The notes beneath the pieces were generated by a model. That model was given only the letters and a program-made list of their open reading frames with translations, did no database searches and was not told where the DNA came from. Below are positions 17,916-26,729 of a stretch of DNA of 64,000 bases, one piece after another; position 1 is the first letter of the stretch; every line of letters begins with the position of its first letter. This DNA comes from Citrobacter europaeus (lineage in GTDB: Bacteria > Pseudomonadota > Gammaproteobacteria > Enterobacterales > Enterobacteriaceae). Location of the stretch: NCBI GenBank assembly GCA_020099315.1, contig CP083650.1:3844001-3908000 (forward strand). Reading direction: 5' to 3'. The position numbers and the translations under genes are program-made.

Positions 17916-18679
17916 CGGATACGCGCCTCTTCGACAACATGATTAAGATGCGTGACGATCTCGGTCAGACGCGGATCGTTTTCCGCTTCCAGCCAGCGCG
18001 CCACCTGATGCTCGCCTTGCCCTAACTGCGTCATATAGTCATCAGCAATCTGGCGGCCATAGCGGTATCCCGCCAGACGGCGTGCTTCGCGGTCCACCTT
18101 CACACGCAGCGGCTGAACCATATCCGGATGCAGAATTTCCGCCGGCTGTTCGTCCAGTTCACCCGGCGCTCGCGCGTGAATTTTTTGTTCCAGCAGTCCC
18201 AGCGCCATGGCAAAGCCGTACAGCGTTGCCGCAGGCGTCGGCGGGCAACCTGGAATATACACGTCCACCGGTACGATTTTGTCCGTGCCGCCCCATACGC
18301 AGTATAAGTCGTGGAAGATACCGCCGCTGTTACCGCAGGCACCGTAAGAGATACAAATTTTCGGATCCGGCGCTGACTGCCAGGCGCGCAACGCCGGAGA
18401 GCGCATGGCACGCGTTACCGCGCCGGTAAACAGCAGAATATCCGCATGGCGCGGCGACGGTACCACTTTGATACCAAAACGTTCGGCATCAAACAGCGGA
18501 GAAAGCGTGGCGAAAATTTCGATTTCACAGCCGTTGCAGCCGCCGCAGTCCACACGGTAAACGTACGCTGAACGCTTGATGCTTTTAAGCAGCGACGCTT
18601 TCATGCTGGCAATGGATTCATCCACCGTCATCGGCACTGGAATACCGTTGGCGTCACGTGGGCCTAATAAATTGCTCAT
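17912..18679 (-). CDS. hycG: Hydrogenase 3 small subunit HycG
   Basis: This 255-residue subunit carries the [4Fe-4S] cluster nearest the nickel-iron site. The motif CGGCNGCE (about residue 45) and the later ACGNSGG and PGCPPTP segments are those of the NuoB/HycG family. It sits in the cytoplasmic arm of formate hydrogenlyase with HycE, HycF and HycB. Overlaps of one base with hycF and four bases with hycH show operon coupling. Confidence 0.95.
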   Translation of the reverse strand: MSNLLGPRDANGIPVPMTVDESIASMKASLLKSIKRSAYVYRVDCGGCNGCEIEIFATLSPLFDAERFGIKVVPSPRHADILLFTGAVTRAMRSPALRAWQSAPDPKICISYGACGNSGGIFHDLYCVWGGTDKIVPVDVYIPGCPPTPAATLYGFAMALGLLEQKIHARAPGELDEQPAEILHPDMVQPLRVKVDREARRLAGYRYGRQIADDYMTQLGQGEHQVARWLEAENDPRLTEIVTHLNHVVEEARIR

Positions 18680-19221
18680 CAGCTGGCCTCTTTCATATGG
18701 CGAGTCAGTTCAATACGGTCAGACGGCACCAGACATTTCTGGCGCTTACAATCCGGGCAGGTCTCAAAGCTTTCGCGGTGGTTTTCCGCACGGCTGTCAC
18801 CGTTGTGCTTCAGCAGCGCAATGGCGTAGTCGATCTCTTTTTGTACCGCAAACGGGCGGTTACATACGCGGCAATTACACAGCGCAAAGCGTGACTGCTG
18901 CAGGAAATCCTCTTTCTTCCACACCGCCAGTTCATACTCCTGCGACAGTTTGATTGCCGCCGTCGGACAGACTTCTTCGCAGCGGGCGCAGAAGATACAG
19001 CGACCGAGGTTGAACTGCCACGCCAGCTCATGGGTAACCAGATCGGTTTCTACCGTTAGCGCGTTCGACGGGCATGCATTCACACAGGCCGCGCAGCCAA
19101 TGCACTGCTGCGGATTATGTTCCGGTTTGCCACGGAAGTTTTTATCGACCGCAATCGGCTCCAGCGGATACGACGACGTCGGCGCCCCGGTTTTGATGAC
19201 TTTTTTGATAAAGGTAAACAT
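18679..19221 (-). CDS. hycF: Formate hydrogenlyase iron-sulfur subunit HycF
   Basis: This 180-residue NuoI-like subunit has two classic [4Fe-4S] motifs (CIGCAACVNACP and CIFCARCEEVCP) and extra cysteines near the C-terminus (CNCRVC and CPDCKRQKC). It carries electrons between HycB and HycG. It starts ten bases after hycE ends. Confidence 0.95.
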   Translation of the reverse strand: MFTFIKKVIKTGAPTSSYPLEPIAVDKNFRGKPEHNPQQCIGCAACVNACPSNALTVETDLVTHELAWQFNLGRCIFCARCEEVCPTAAIKLSQEYELAVWKKEDFLQQSRFALCNCRVCNRPFAVQKEIDYAIALLKHNGDSRAENHRESFETCPDCKRQKCLVPSDRIELTRHMKEAS

Positions 19222-19230
19222 GGCGATTCC

Positions 19231-20940
19231 TTATTTCAGCGGCGAGTTTTTACGCTCGATGCTGTAGCGCTCAAGTTCTTTGTACGGCACGACTTTGCTC
19301 TTCTTCTTACGCACATCAACCACGGTCATACGGTCAGTACAGGAGTAGCAAGGGTCGAGGCTACCGATAATCAGCGGGGCATCGGAAACGGTGTTGCCAC
19401 GCAGCATATAGCGCAGCGTCGGCCAGTTGGCGTACGTCGCCGCACGGCAGCGCCAGCGATACAGTTTCTGGTTGTCGCCGGTCATGCTCCAGTGGATGTC
19501 ATCTCCGCGCGGCGCTTCAGCAAAGCCCAGTGCGAAGCGGTGAGGAATATAGGTAAAGCCTTCCACCATCAGCGGGCCGCCCGGCAGGTTGTCCAGACCA
19601 AAGTCGATCATATTCAGTGCGGTGTAGACTTCATTGATACGGACTTTCAGACGAGAAATAACGTCGCAACCCTGCTCGCTATGAACTTCCATCGGCAGCA
19701 GACCATAACCGACAAACGGGTGATCGGCACGGGTGTCACGCGCGTGACCGCTGGCGCGTACCATTGGGCCGACGTTACTGAAGTCACGAGCAATTTCCGG
19801 ATCCAGACGACCGATACCAACGGTACGTTGTTCCATGTTCGGCGTGCTGAGCAGCATATCGACCAGTTCCTGCACGTCACGGCGCATCTGCTGCGCCAGT
19901 TGACGGGTCTGGATCATATCCTCTTTCAACAGGTCGCGACGAATACCGCCGATCAGGTTCAGACCGTAGGTTTTACGTGCCCCGGTGAGGATCTCGGCCA
20001 TCTTCATCGACGTTTCGCGCACGCGGAAGAACTGCATAAAGCCGGAGTCAAAACCGGTGAAGTGACAGGCCAGGCCGAGGTTCAGCAGGTGCGAGTGCAG
20101 ACGCTCAACTTCTAGCAGAATGGCGCGGATCATCTGCGCACGCTCTGGCACCACGATGCCCATCGCATTCTCAACGGAGGTGGTATATGCGGTGCTATGC
20201 GCAAAACCACAGATACCGCACACGCGATCCGACAGGAACGTGACTTCGTTATAACCCATACGGGTTTCCGCCAGTTTCTCCATGCCGCGGTGAACATAGA
20301 ACAGACGGTAGTCGGCGTCGATGATGTTCTCGCCGTCAACGAACAGGCGGAAGTGACCGGGTTCATCGGAGGTGACGTGCAGCGGACCAATTGGCACCAC
20401 GTTGTTTTTCTTGTCGCCCAGTTCGTTGATGAACTCGTAGGTTTCGGCATCGGTGGTCGGGGCCGGGCGCTGACGATAATCCATACTGTCTTTACGCAGT
20501 GGGTAGAGTTCGTCCGGCCAGTCATCCGGCAGTACCAGACGACGTTCATCCGGTAAACCTACCGGGATCAAACCGTACATATCGCGCACTTCGCGCTCGC
20601 CCCAGACTGCAGCCGGAACGCGCGGCGTGACGGACGGAAACTCCAGCTTATTGGCATCGACCTCAACGCGGACGGTTATCCAGCACTTGGTGCCCTGCTC
20701 CATCGACATCACGTAGTAAACGGCATAATGGCCGCACAGCTGGCGTTCGTCGTTACCAAACAGCACGGACAACCAGCCGCCCTGTTTGTAGTACAGGAAC
20801 TCCACCACTTCCGGCAGGTAGTTCACCTTGACGGTGATCGTCAGCTGATCTTTGGTCTGCCAGGCTTCATCCAGTACGACACCCGGAAAGGCCTGGTGCA
20901 GCGCAGCGAGATATTGTTGACCTAATTTTTCTTCAGACAT
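19231..20940 (-). CDS. hycE: Hydrogenase 3 large subunit precursor HycE
   Basis: This 569-residue subunit holds the Ni-Fe active site that makes H2. The nickel ligands are in RVCGICGFAHS and in DPCYSCTDR near the C-terminus; the 32 residues after that Arg are the extension cut off by HycI. The N-terminal 170 residues are a NuoC-like domain. I start at 20940 (MSEEKLGQQ), which matches E. coli; an ATG two codons upstream is possible. An almost identical C-terminus to E. coli shows a functional precursor. Confidence 0.95.
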   Translation of the reverse strand: MSEEKLGQQYLAALHQAFPGVVLDEAWQTKDQLTITVKVNYLPEVVEFLYYKQGGWLSVLFGNDERQLCGHYAVYYVMSMEQGTKCWITVRVEVDANKLEFPSVTPRVPAAVWGEREVRDMYGLIPVGLPDERRLVLPDDWPDELYPLRKDSMDYRQRPAPTTDAETYEFINELGDKKNNVVPIGPLHVTSDEPGHFRLFVDGENIIDADYRLFYVHRGMEKLAETRMGYNEVTFLSDRVCGICGFAHSTAYTTSVENAMGIVVPERAQMIRAILLEVERLHSHLLNLGLACHFTGFDSGFMQFFRVRETSMKMAEILTGARKTYGLNLIGGIRRDLLKEDMIQTRQLAQQMRRDVQELVDMLLSTPNMEQRTVGIGRLDPEIARDFSNVGPMVRASGHARDTRADHPFVGYGLLPMEVHSEQGCDVISRLKVRINEVYTALNMIDFGLDNLPGGPLMVEGFTYIPHRFALGFAEAPRGDDIHWSMTGDNQKLYRWRCRAATYANWPTLRYMLRGNTVSDAPLIIGSLDPCYSCTDRMTVVDVRKKKSKVVPYKELERYSIERKNSPLK

Positions 20941-20957
20941 GCTCAAACTCTCTTAAA

Positions 20958-21881
20958 TCACGCCACCAGCAAGGAGACGAACGCTAAAAACGCAAACCCA
21001 AAACCGGCCCAGGTCACGCGTGAAGTGGCGCAAAAACGCAGACGCGCCATGCTGTTTTCGAACAGGGCGATAACCAGCACGCCGAGGACCAGCTTGACGA
21101 CGGCAATCACCAGCGCCAACAGCAGCCCACCGGCGGTGAAGGTTTCCATCTGTCCCCACGGCAGGAACACGCCGACGAACATTTGCAGAACGACCAGTTG
21201 CTTGAGGCTAATGCCCCATTTCAGCACCGCAAAACCGCTGCCGCTGTATTCGGTCAATGGACCTTCCTGCAGCTCCTGCTCTGCTTCCGCCAGATCGAAC
21301 GGCAGTTTGCCCATTTCGATAAAAGTGGCGAAAGCACAGGCGCACAGCGCCAGAATCAGCGGGATGCTGCGCGCAGCAGGCCAGTGATAAATGGTATCGG
21401 CGATATTGCTGATATGAGTTGAGCCAGCAACCTGCGCCGCTACCCACAGCCCCAGCAGCAGGATAGGTTCAACCAGTACGCCGAGCATCGCTTCGCGGCT
21501 GGCGCCAATAGCGGTAAATGGGCTACCGGTATCCAGACCCGCGATAGAGAAGAAGAAACGGGCGATGGCGAACAGGTAAATCAAGGTGATCAGATCGCCC
21601 AGTTGCGGCAGCGGCGAGCCAACGGTCACTACCGGCAACGCGGTGGCGATAGTCAGCATCACGCCCACCATCACGAACGGTGTCAGGCGGAAAACCCAGC
21701 TGGAATCCGCAGGCGCAATGCTCTGACGGCCCAGCAGTTTGATAATGTCGCGGTATTCCTGCAAAACGCCCGGACCACGGCGATTGTGCAAACGCGCACG
21801 CGCCACGCGGGTAACACCGGAAAGTAGCGGCGCAACGGCAAACAGCACCAGCGCCTGAATTAACGGATATAAAACACTCAT
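20958..21881 (-). CDS. hycD: Formate hydrogenlyase membrane subunit HycD
   Basis: This 307-residue NuoH-like subunit anchors the complex in the inner membrane through about eight hydrophobic helices. The cytoplasmic loop with RARLHNRRGPGVLQEYRDI is the family signature. It lies two bases after hycC. Confidence 0.95.
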   Translation of the reverse strand: MSVLYPLIQALVLFAVAPLLSGVTRVARARLHNRRGPGVLQEYRDIIKLLGRQSIAPADSSWVFRLTPFVMVGVMLTIATALPVVTVGSPLPQLGDLITLIYLFAIARFFFSIAGLDTGSPFTAIGASREAMLGVLVEPILLLGLWVAAQVAGSTHISNIADTIYHWPAARSIPLILALCACAFATFIEMGKLPFDLAEAEQELQEGPLTEYSGSGFAVLKWGISLKQLVVLQMFVGVFLPWGQMETFTAGGLLLALVIAVVKLVLGVLVIALFENSMARLRFCATSRVTWAGFGFAFLAFVSLLVA

Positions 21882-21883
21882 TC

Positions 21884-23710
21884 TCAGGCTCCTCGTGAAA
21901 CCACAATCACCACCAGCACCGCCAGCTCAATCAATGCCAGACGACGGAACAGCACCGGGGCAGCCGCATTCTGCCAGCCCGGAACCAGTGATACCGGGTT
22001 TAGCCATTTACGCAGTTTTAGTACCGGGGCAAAGGCTTCTTTCACCGGCATGGCAAAACCGTGCGCGGTAATGACCATTGACTGCTCATGATCGTAACCA
22101 CACACCCATGCCGCACCGCGTGAACGCGACGGCAGACGGTTGCCTTTGAAAATTGCCATGATGATGAACGGCAGCAGCGGACATGCGATCAGCAGCAGCG
22201 TGATCATTGGCTGAGAAACGGTGGTGTTCGCCGTTTCCAGCGGCAGCGGAACGGCAGAGGAGATCATCGGCAGCAGCCACGGCGCCGCCACGCCGCCAAT
22301 CACGCAACAGATAGCCAGCGCAACGACGCTCACCCCCATCAGGATTGGCGCGCAGCAGGCGTTTTCAGCTTCCTTCGTGCGCGGTGCGCCAAGGAACGTA
22401 ACGCCATAGACTTTCGCCATACACATCACCGCCAGCGCGCCGGTAATCGCCAGTCCTACCGCCAGCAACGGTCCTAACAGACGGCCGACAAACGCGCCGC
22501 TGTTGCCAAGCTTAAAGAAGGACTGGTAGATAACCCACTCACCGGCAAAACCGTTCAGCGGCGGCAGTGCGGCCATCGCCATCAGGCCAACCAGCATCGC
22601 CAGAGAGATAACCGGCATACGTTTACCAATACCACCCAGTTTTTCGATATCACGATGACCGGTACGGAACCAGATGCTACCTGCGCCCAGGAACAGAACG
22701 CTTTTGAACAGGCTGTGGTTTACCAGGTGGTACAGACCGCCGGTCAAACCCAGCGCAATCAGCGCCGGTTGATTCAGGGAAATCCCGGTCACGCCAGCAC
22801 CCAGACCCAGCAGAATAATGCCGATGTTTTCCAGCGTGTGGTACGCCAGCAGACGCTGAATGTTGTGTTCCATCAGCGCATACAGACCGCCGACAAATGC
22901 GGTGATCATACCCAGCACCAGCAGCGTAATCCCCCACCACAGCGGCGCGTTACCGCCCAGCAGCGACAGGGAGAGAATACCCAGCAGCCCCACCTTCATG
23001 ACGACGGTAGAGAACAGCGCCGCAGCCGGTGCGCTGGCGTTGGCGTGCGCCTGTGGCACCCATCCGTGCAGCGGAATAATCCCGGCCAGCAGGCCAAAAC
23101 CCGCCACGCCCAGCAGCCAGATGTCAGAGCCAAGGGGCAGCTCCTGAGTACGCAGGTCAAGCAGGCGCAACTCCAGGGTGCCGTAACGTTGCCACACCAG
23201 GTAACAGGCAATAGCCAGCAGCAGCGTACCGACGCGTCCCAGCGCAAACCACAGTTTGCCCTCTTTACTGCAGCCGGTGAGGAACACGGCGCACAGCGCC
23301 ATGATTTCCGCCATCACCACCAGCGTTCCGAGGTTGCTGGCCACCACCGCACATACCGCCGCGGCCATCAGCAGATTCACCAGCAGGCCGTTAGCTTTCA
23401 CCTGCGGATGACGATGCCAGTCAATGTTGTACAGGCTGACAAACAGGCCGCACAGGCCCAGCGTAATCAGCCAGATAGCGTTCAGCGGCGTGACTTGCAG
23501 ACTGTGGCCGATAAACGGCATCACGCCGCTAATCGCAACGGCGCGGGTCAGTACGAGAAATCCCGCAGCCGCCGTACACAGGCTGCCCACCGCACCGCCA
23601 ACCCCGGCAATCCAGCCGCTCAGCGGTTTATGAAACGAAAACAGAAATGCCAGAACCGCAGCCGCTGTAAACCAGGCCACGCCGCTGTTAATTAGTGAAA
23701 TTGCGCTCAT
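21884..23710 (-). CDS. hycC: Formate hydrogenlyase membrane subunit HycC
   Basis: This 608-residue NuoL/Mrp-like antiporter subunit is the large membrane arm of formate hydrogenlyase. It is hydrophobic throughout, with family motifs such as HGWVPQAHANASAPAAALFS and LLAYHTLENIGIILLG. It may couple H2 production to ion movement, although that is debated for this type of complex. It overlaps hycB by four bases. Confidence 0.95.
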   Translation of the reverse strand: MSAISLINSGVAWFTAAAVLAFLFSFHKPLSGWIAGVGGAVGSLCTAAAGFLVLTRAVAISGVMPFIGHSLQVTPLNAIWLITLGLCGLFVSLYNIDWHRHPQVKANGLLVNLLMAAAVCAVVASNLGTLVVMAEIMALCAVFLTGCSKEGKLWFALGRVGTLLLAIACYLVWQRYGTLELRLLDLRTQELPLGSDIWLLGVAGFGLLAGIIPLHGWVPQAHANASAPAAALFSTVVMKVGLLGILSLSLLGGNAPLWWGITLLVLGMITAFVGGLYALMEHNIQRLLAYHTLENIGIILLGLGAGVTGISLNQPALIALGLTGGLYHLVNHSLFKSVLFLGAGSIWFRTGHRDIEKLGGIGKRMPVISLAMLVGLMAMAALPPLNGFAGEWVIYQSFFKLGNSGAFVGRLLGPLLAVGLAITGALAVMCMAKVYGVTFLGAPRTKEAENACCAPILMGVSVVALAICCVIGGVAAPWLLPMISSAVPLPLETANTTVSQPMITLLLIACPLLPFIIMAIFKGNRLPSRSRGAAWVCGYDHEQSMVITAHGFAMPVKEAFAPVLKLRKWLNPVSLVPGWQNAAAPVLFRRLALIELAVLVVIVVSRGA

Positions 23711-24318
23711 TTTGCATCTCCACTCTGAGCCTGCTGAAACAAGGTGAGATCGCCGAAATCGGTATTGAAAGTCAGCTCACGCTTACGTTTGCTGGCGCGG
23801 GCGATATCCATGTTGCTCACCAGATGCAGGGCTTTGGTTGGGCACATGCGTACACAGGCCGGACCAAGCTCATCAAAACTGCACAGATCGCATTTCACCG
23901 CGATGGCGCGAACGCCCGGAACCCAATCCAGCAGCGAGCTCACGCGGGCAGGCGCTGGCGGAGCCGGAGGCGCTTTTGGTGTATTGGCGTTTGCCGGGAT
24001 ATGCAGCGGACGGCTACCGGAAAACTCAATTGCGCCAAACGGACAGGCAATCCCGCACAGTTTGCAGCTTACGCACAGGCTTTCGTTCAGCTGTACGGCG
24101 CCATCAACGCGGTTAATGGCATTAACCGGACACACGGTGGCGCAAGGTGCATCTTCACACTGGTGGCAAAGCTGCGGCGCGGATTCTTTTTCATTTAACA
24201 TCACTTTCAGGCGCGGCATTGACTGCAGGCCATGCTGGCGATGTGTCTCTGAGCAGGCGGCTTCACAGGTGTGGCAGCCGATACAAAGAGTGGAGTCAGC
24301 AATTACAAAACGATTCAC
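23707..24318 (-). CDS. hycB: Formate hydrogenlyase electron carrier HycB
   Basis: This 203-residue protein carries four [4Fe-4S] clusters and links formate dehydrogenase H to the hydrogenase. The cysteine groups are CIGCHTCEAAC, CHQCEDAPCATVCP, CVSCKLCGIACP and CDLCSFDELGPACVRMCP. Length equals E. coli HycB. It is paralogous to HydN encoded at 11704. A 143-base gap separates it from hycA and holds an FhlA-type element. Confidence 0.95.
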   Translation of the reverse strand: MNRFVIADSTLCIGCHTCEAACSETHRQHGLQSMPRLKVMLNEKESAPQLCHQCEDAPCATVCPVNAINRVDGAVQLNESLCVSCKLCGIACPFGAIEFSGSRPLHIPANANTPKAPPAPPAPARVSSLLDWVPGVRAIAVKCDLCSFDELGPACVRMCPTKALHLVSNMDIARASKRKRELTFNTDFGDLTLFQQAQSGDAK

Positions 24319-24368
24319 CAGGCATTCCTCAGGTGATAGTCATTTTTGACGAAAACATGTCTGGTAAA

Positions 24369-24393
24369 TGTCATTTCGACATTTTTCGACATG
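24369..24393. promoter_or_regulatory. Candidate FhlA binding element between hycA and hycB
   Basis: Two overlapping inverted repeats of the TGTCATTTCGACA / CGACATTTTTCGACA type lie in the hycA-hycB gap. E. coli has an FhlA site at the same place that serves the hyc and hyp promoters, so the position supports the call. Confidence 0.6.
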
Positions 24394-24461
24394 CCCATTC
24401 CCTAAACTGTCGTGACGCAATATGAAAGCGCATCATGACAAAAGTGGGCAGCACCCGAGGC

Positions 24462-24920
24462 TTAAGCCGGGCTGTGTCCCTTAACCAGTTGGCTTAAATT
24501 CACCGGCATATTGTTCTCAACCGCGGTGTACAGGCTGTCGTAGACGGTGGCGATTTTTTCGAGATAGTGCTCCAGCACCTGCTCGCGATCGCGGTTGCTG
24601 ATACGCTCATCGACTTTACCGTCGATGGTCAACTCTGCCCGTGCAATCAGTTGTTTATCATCACCATCTTTCGTTTCAACGTAGTATTCGATGGTGTGGC
24701 TGTTAAAGCCGTCCGCCAGCGTGACGTAGATAGTGAAGTGTTCAAAAAGGACGAAGCAGAGATCCTTGTCCGGTGCGCAGCTCATTGCATGATGCAAACG
24801 CGCTTTTGACAGGGTGATCCCCTGAACCAGCGAGTTACAGTAAATACGCCACTGGTCCTGTAGGCGACGGTGCCGTTCAGCGATGTAATCGGCTTTTTCG
24901 CTTATTTCCCAAATAGTCAT
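24462..24920 (-). CDS. hycA: Formate hydrogenlyase regulatory protein HycA
   Basis: This 152-residue cytoplasmic protein counteracts FhlA and so limits hyc and hyp expression. It is recognised by overall similarity to E. coli HycA (153 residues) and by its place as first gene of the hyc operon. No DNA-binding motif is visible, which agrees with a protein-level mechanism. Confidence 0.93.
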   Translation of the reverse strand: MTIWEISEKADYIAERHRRLQDQWRIYCNSLVQGITLSKARLHHAMSCAPDKDLCFVLFEHFTIYVTLADGFNSHTIEYYVETKDGDDKQLIARAELTIDGKVDERISNRDREQVLEHYLEKIATVYDSLYTAVENNMPVNLSQLVKGHSPA

Positions 24921-24957
24921 GTCAGGTTACCCGTTTAGCAGAGATGAACACCCTTAA

Positions 24958-24973
24958 GCACATTTCATGCCAA
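24958..24973 (-). promoter_or_regulatory. Sigma-54 promoter of the hyc operon
   Basis: On the minus strand the sequence reads TTGGCATGAAATGTGC, with GG and GC ten bases apart. It lies 38 bases upstream of the hycA ATG. Confidence 0.9.
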
Positions 24974-25026
24974 AATTAAAATTCTTTATTTTCATATAGA
25001 TAAAAAACATAAACCCGGTGACGACG

Positions 25027-25055
25027 TGTCATTTCGTCATCGTCGTCATTGTCAC
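25027..25055. promoter_or_regulatory. Candidate FhlA upstream activating region between hycA and hypA
   Basis: A stretch of repeated TGTCA / CGTCAT / TTGTCA words lies between the two facing sigma-54 promoters. Formate-dependent activation by FhlA of both operons from this region is established in E. coli; the exact site boundaries are my reading. Confidence 0.65.
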
Positions 25056-25072
25056 TCGCGGGAAATTTCAAC

Positions 25073-25088
25073 CTGGCATGTTTATTGC
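25073..25088 (+). promoter_or_regulatory. Sigma-54 promoter of the hyp operon
   Basis: The sequence CCTGGCATGTTTATTGC has the TGGC and TTGC elements with GG and GC ten bases apart. It precedes the hypA ATG by about 30 bases. Confidence 0.9.
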
Positions 25089-25118
25089 TTTTAATATCGC
25101 AACTTCACAGGAGGCGGT

Positions 25119-25490
25119 ATGCACGAAATAACCCTCTGCCAACGGGCACTGGAATTGATTGAACAACAGGCCACGCAATACGGTGCTCAGCGAGTAACTG
25201 GGGTCTGGCTCAAAATTGGCGCATTTTCTTGCGTAGAAACCAGCGCTCTCGCCTTTTGTTTTGATCTGGTATGCCGCGGGACCCTTGCAGAAGGTTGTAA
25301 ACTCCACCTCGAAGAACAAGAAGCCGAATGTTGGTGCGAATCTTGTCAGCAATACGTCACCTTACTGACGCAACGCGTGCGCAGATGTCCGCAATGCAAC
25401 AGCGATATGCTGAGAATTGTGGCCGATGACGGCTTACAGATTCGACGTATTGAAATAGATGAAACTCCAGCGCCGGATGCCGACGCCTAA
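25119..25490 (+). CDS. hypA: Hydrogenase nickel incorporation protein HypA
   Basis: HypA hands nickel to the hydrogenase 3 precursor with HypB. The N-terminal MHEIT holds the nickel ligand His2, and the zinc site is CWCESC and CPQC. The protein is 123 residues against 116 in E. coli: its last eight residues (TPAPDADA) are encoded inside a REP element that begins at 25472, so the repeat has supplied a new C-terminus and stop codon. It is the first gene of hypABCDE. Confidence 0.94.
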   Translation: MHEITLCQRALELIEQQATQYGAQRVTGVWLKIGAFSCVETSALAFCFDLVCRGTLAEGCKLHLEEQEAECWCESCQQYVTLLTQRVRRCPQCNSDMLRIVADDGLQIRRIEIDETPAPDADA

Positions 25491-25559
25491 GCGTCTTGTC
25501 CGGCCTACAGGAATGGCCTGAGTTGTTGGCCGGAAAAGACGAAGCCGCCATCCGGCAAC
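25472..25559. repeat. Pair of REP elements (BIME) at the hypA end and before hypB
   Basis: Two REP units in opposite orientation occupy 25472-25508 (GCCGGATGCCG ... TTGTCCGGCCTAC) and 25525-25559 (GTTGGCCGGAAAAG ... GCCATCCGGCAAC). The first overlaps the hypA coding end; the second ends 34 bases before hypB. Confidence 0.85.
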
Positions 25560-25593
25560 AGATATACCGCAAGATAAAGATCAGGAGTGAGCG

Positions 25594-26466
25594 ATGTGTA
25601 CGACATGTGGTTGCGCTGAAGGCAACCTTTATATAGAGGGTGATGAGCATAATCCCCACTCGGCGTTTCGCAGCGCGCCATTTGCCCCGGCAGCTCGTCC
25701 GGCGCTGAACATAACCGGTGTGAAGACCTCCAGTTTCACGCCAAGCCAGACCGAAGAAGGCGATTTGCACTACGGTCACGGAGAAGCAGGCACCCACGCG
25801 CCAGGCATGAGCCAGCGTCGGATGCTGGAAGTGGAAATTGACGTGCTGGACAAAAACAACCGTCTGGCCGAGCGCAACCGCGCCCGCTTTGCTGCCCGTC
25901 AACATCTGGTGCTGAACCTTGTCTCAAGCCCTGGCTCCGGTAAAACCACGCTACTGACCGAAACGCTGATGAAGCTTAAAGACAGCGTGCCGTGCGCCGT
26001 GATTGAAGGCGACCAGCAGACGGTTAATGATGCCGCCCGTATTCGCGCCACAGGCACCCCAGCCATTCAGGTCAACACCGGTAAAGGCTGTCACCTCGAC
26101 GCCCAAATGATTGCTGACGCCGCGCCGCGTTTGCCGCTTGAAGACAACGGCATTCTGTTCATTGAAAACGTCGGGAACCTGGTTTGCCCGGCCAGCTTCG
26201 ACCTCGGCGAGCGTCATAAAGTGGCGGTGCTTTCCGTCACCGAAGGTGAAGACAAGCCGCTAAAATACCCACATATGTTTGCCGCCGCGTCGCTGATGCT
26301 GCTCAACAAAGTCGATCTGCTGCCGTACCTCAATTTTGACGTAGAGAAGTGCATCGCCAGCGCCCGGGAAGTGAACCCGGAAATTGAGATTATCCTGATT
26401 TCTGCCACCAGCGGCGAAGGCATGGATCAATGGCTCTCCTGGCTGGAGGCGCAGCGATGTGCATAG
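25594..26466 (+). CDS. hypB: Hydrogenase nickel incorporation GTPase HypB
   Basis: This 290-residue GTPase supplies nickel to hydrogenase. The N-terminus has the high-affinity nickel motif CTTCGC (residues 2-7). The G domain shows the P-loop GSGKTTLL and the base-recognition NKVD. Length equals E. coli HypB. It is separated from hypA by a BIME and overlaps hypC by ten bases. Confidence 0.95.
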   Translation: MCTTCGCAEGNLYIEGDEHNPHSAFRSAPFAPAARPALNITGVKTSSFTPSQTEEGDLHYGHGEAGTHAPGMSQRRMLEVEIDVLDKNNRLAERNRARFAARQHLVLNLVSSPGSGKTTLLTETLMKLKDSVPCAVIEGDQQTVNDAARIRATGTPAIQVNTGKGCHLDAQMIADAAPRLPLEDNGILFIENVGNLVCPASFDLGERHKVAVLSVTEGEDKPLKYPHMFAAASLMLLNKVDLLPYLNFDVEKCIASAREVNPEIEIILISATSGEGMDQWLSWLEAQRCA

Positions 26467-26729
26467 GTGTTCCGGGTCAAATCCGCACCATTGATGGCAA
26501 CCAGGCTAAAGTCGACGTTTGCGGTATTCAGCGTGACGTCGACCTGACGCTGGTCGGAAGCTGCGATGAACATGGTCAACCTCGTCTGGGTCAGTGGGTA
26601 CTGGTCCACGTCGGTTTTGCCATGAGCATCATTAATGAAGCTGAAGCGCGCGACACGCTCGACGCGCTGCAAAATATGTTTGACGTTGAGCCGGATGTCG
26701 GCGCATTGCTGTATGGCGAGGAAAAATAA
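26457..26729 (+). CDS. hypC: Hydrogenase assembly chaperone HypC
   Basis: This 90-residue chaperone binds HypD and the HycE precursor during delivery of the Fe(CN)2CO unit. The essential Cys2 is in MCIGVPGQ, which also fixes the start at 26457 rather than at an ATG 27 bases upstream inside hypB. It overlaps hypB by ten bases and hypD by one. Confidence 0.95.
   Translation: MCIGVPGQIRTIDGNQAKVDVCGIQRDVDLTLVGSCDEHGQPRLGQWVLVHVGFAMSIINEAEARDTLDALQNMFDVEPDVGALLYGEEK

Noticed and set aside
19117..20115. A 332-codon open frame opposite hycE
   Set aside because: It is antisense to hycE, whose active-site motifs are intact; the product is of shadow-frame composition.
22655..23695. A 346-codon open frame on the plus strand opposite hycC
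   Set aside because: It is antisense to an intact, strongly conserved hycC, has a Gln/Arg-rich composition typical of shadow frames and resembles no family I know.
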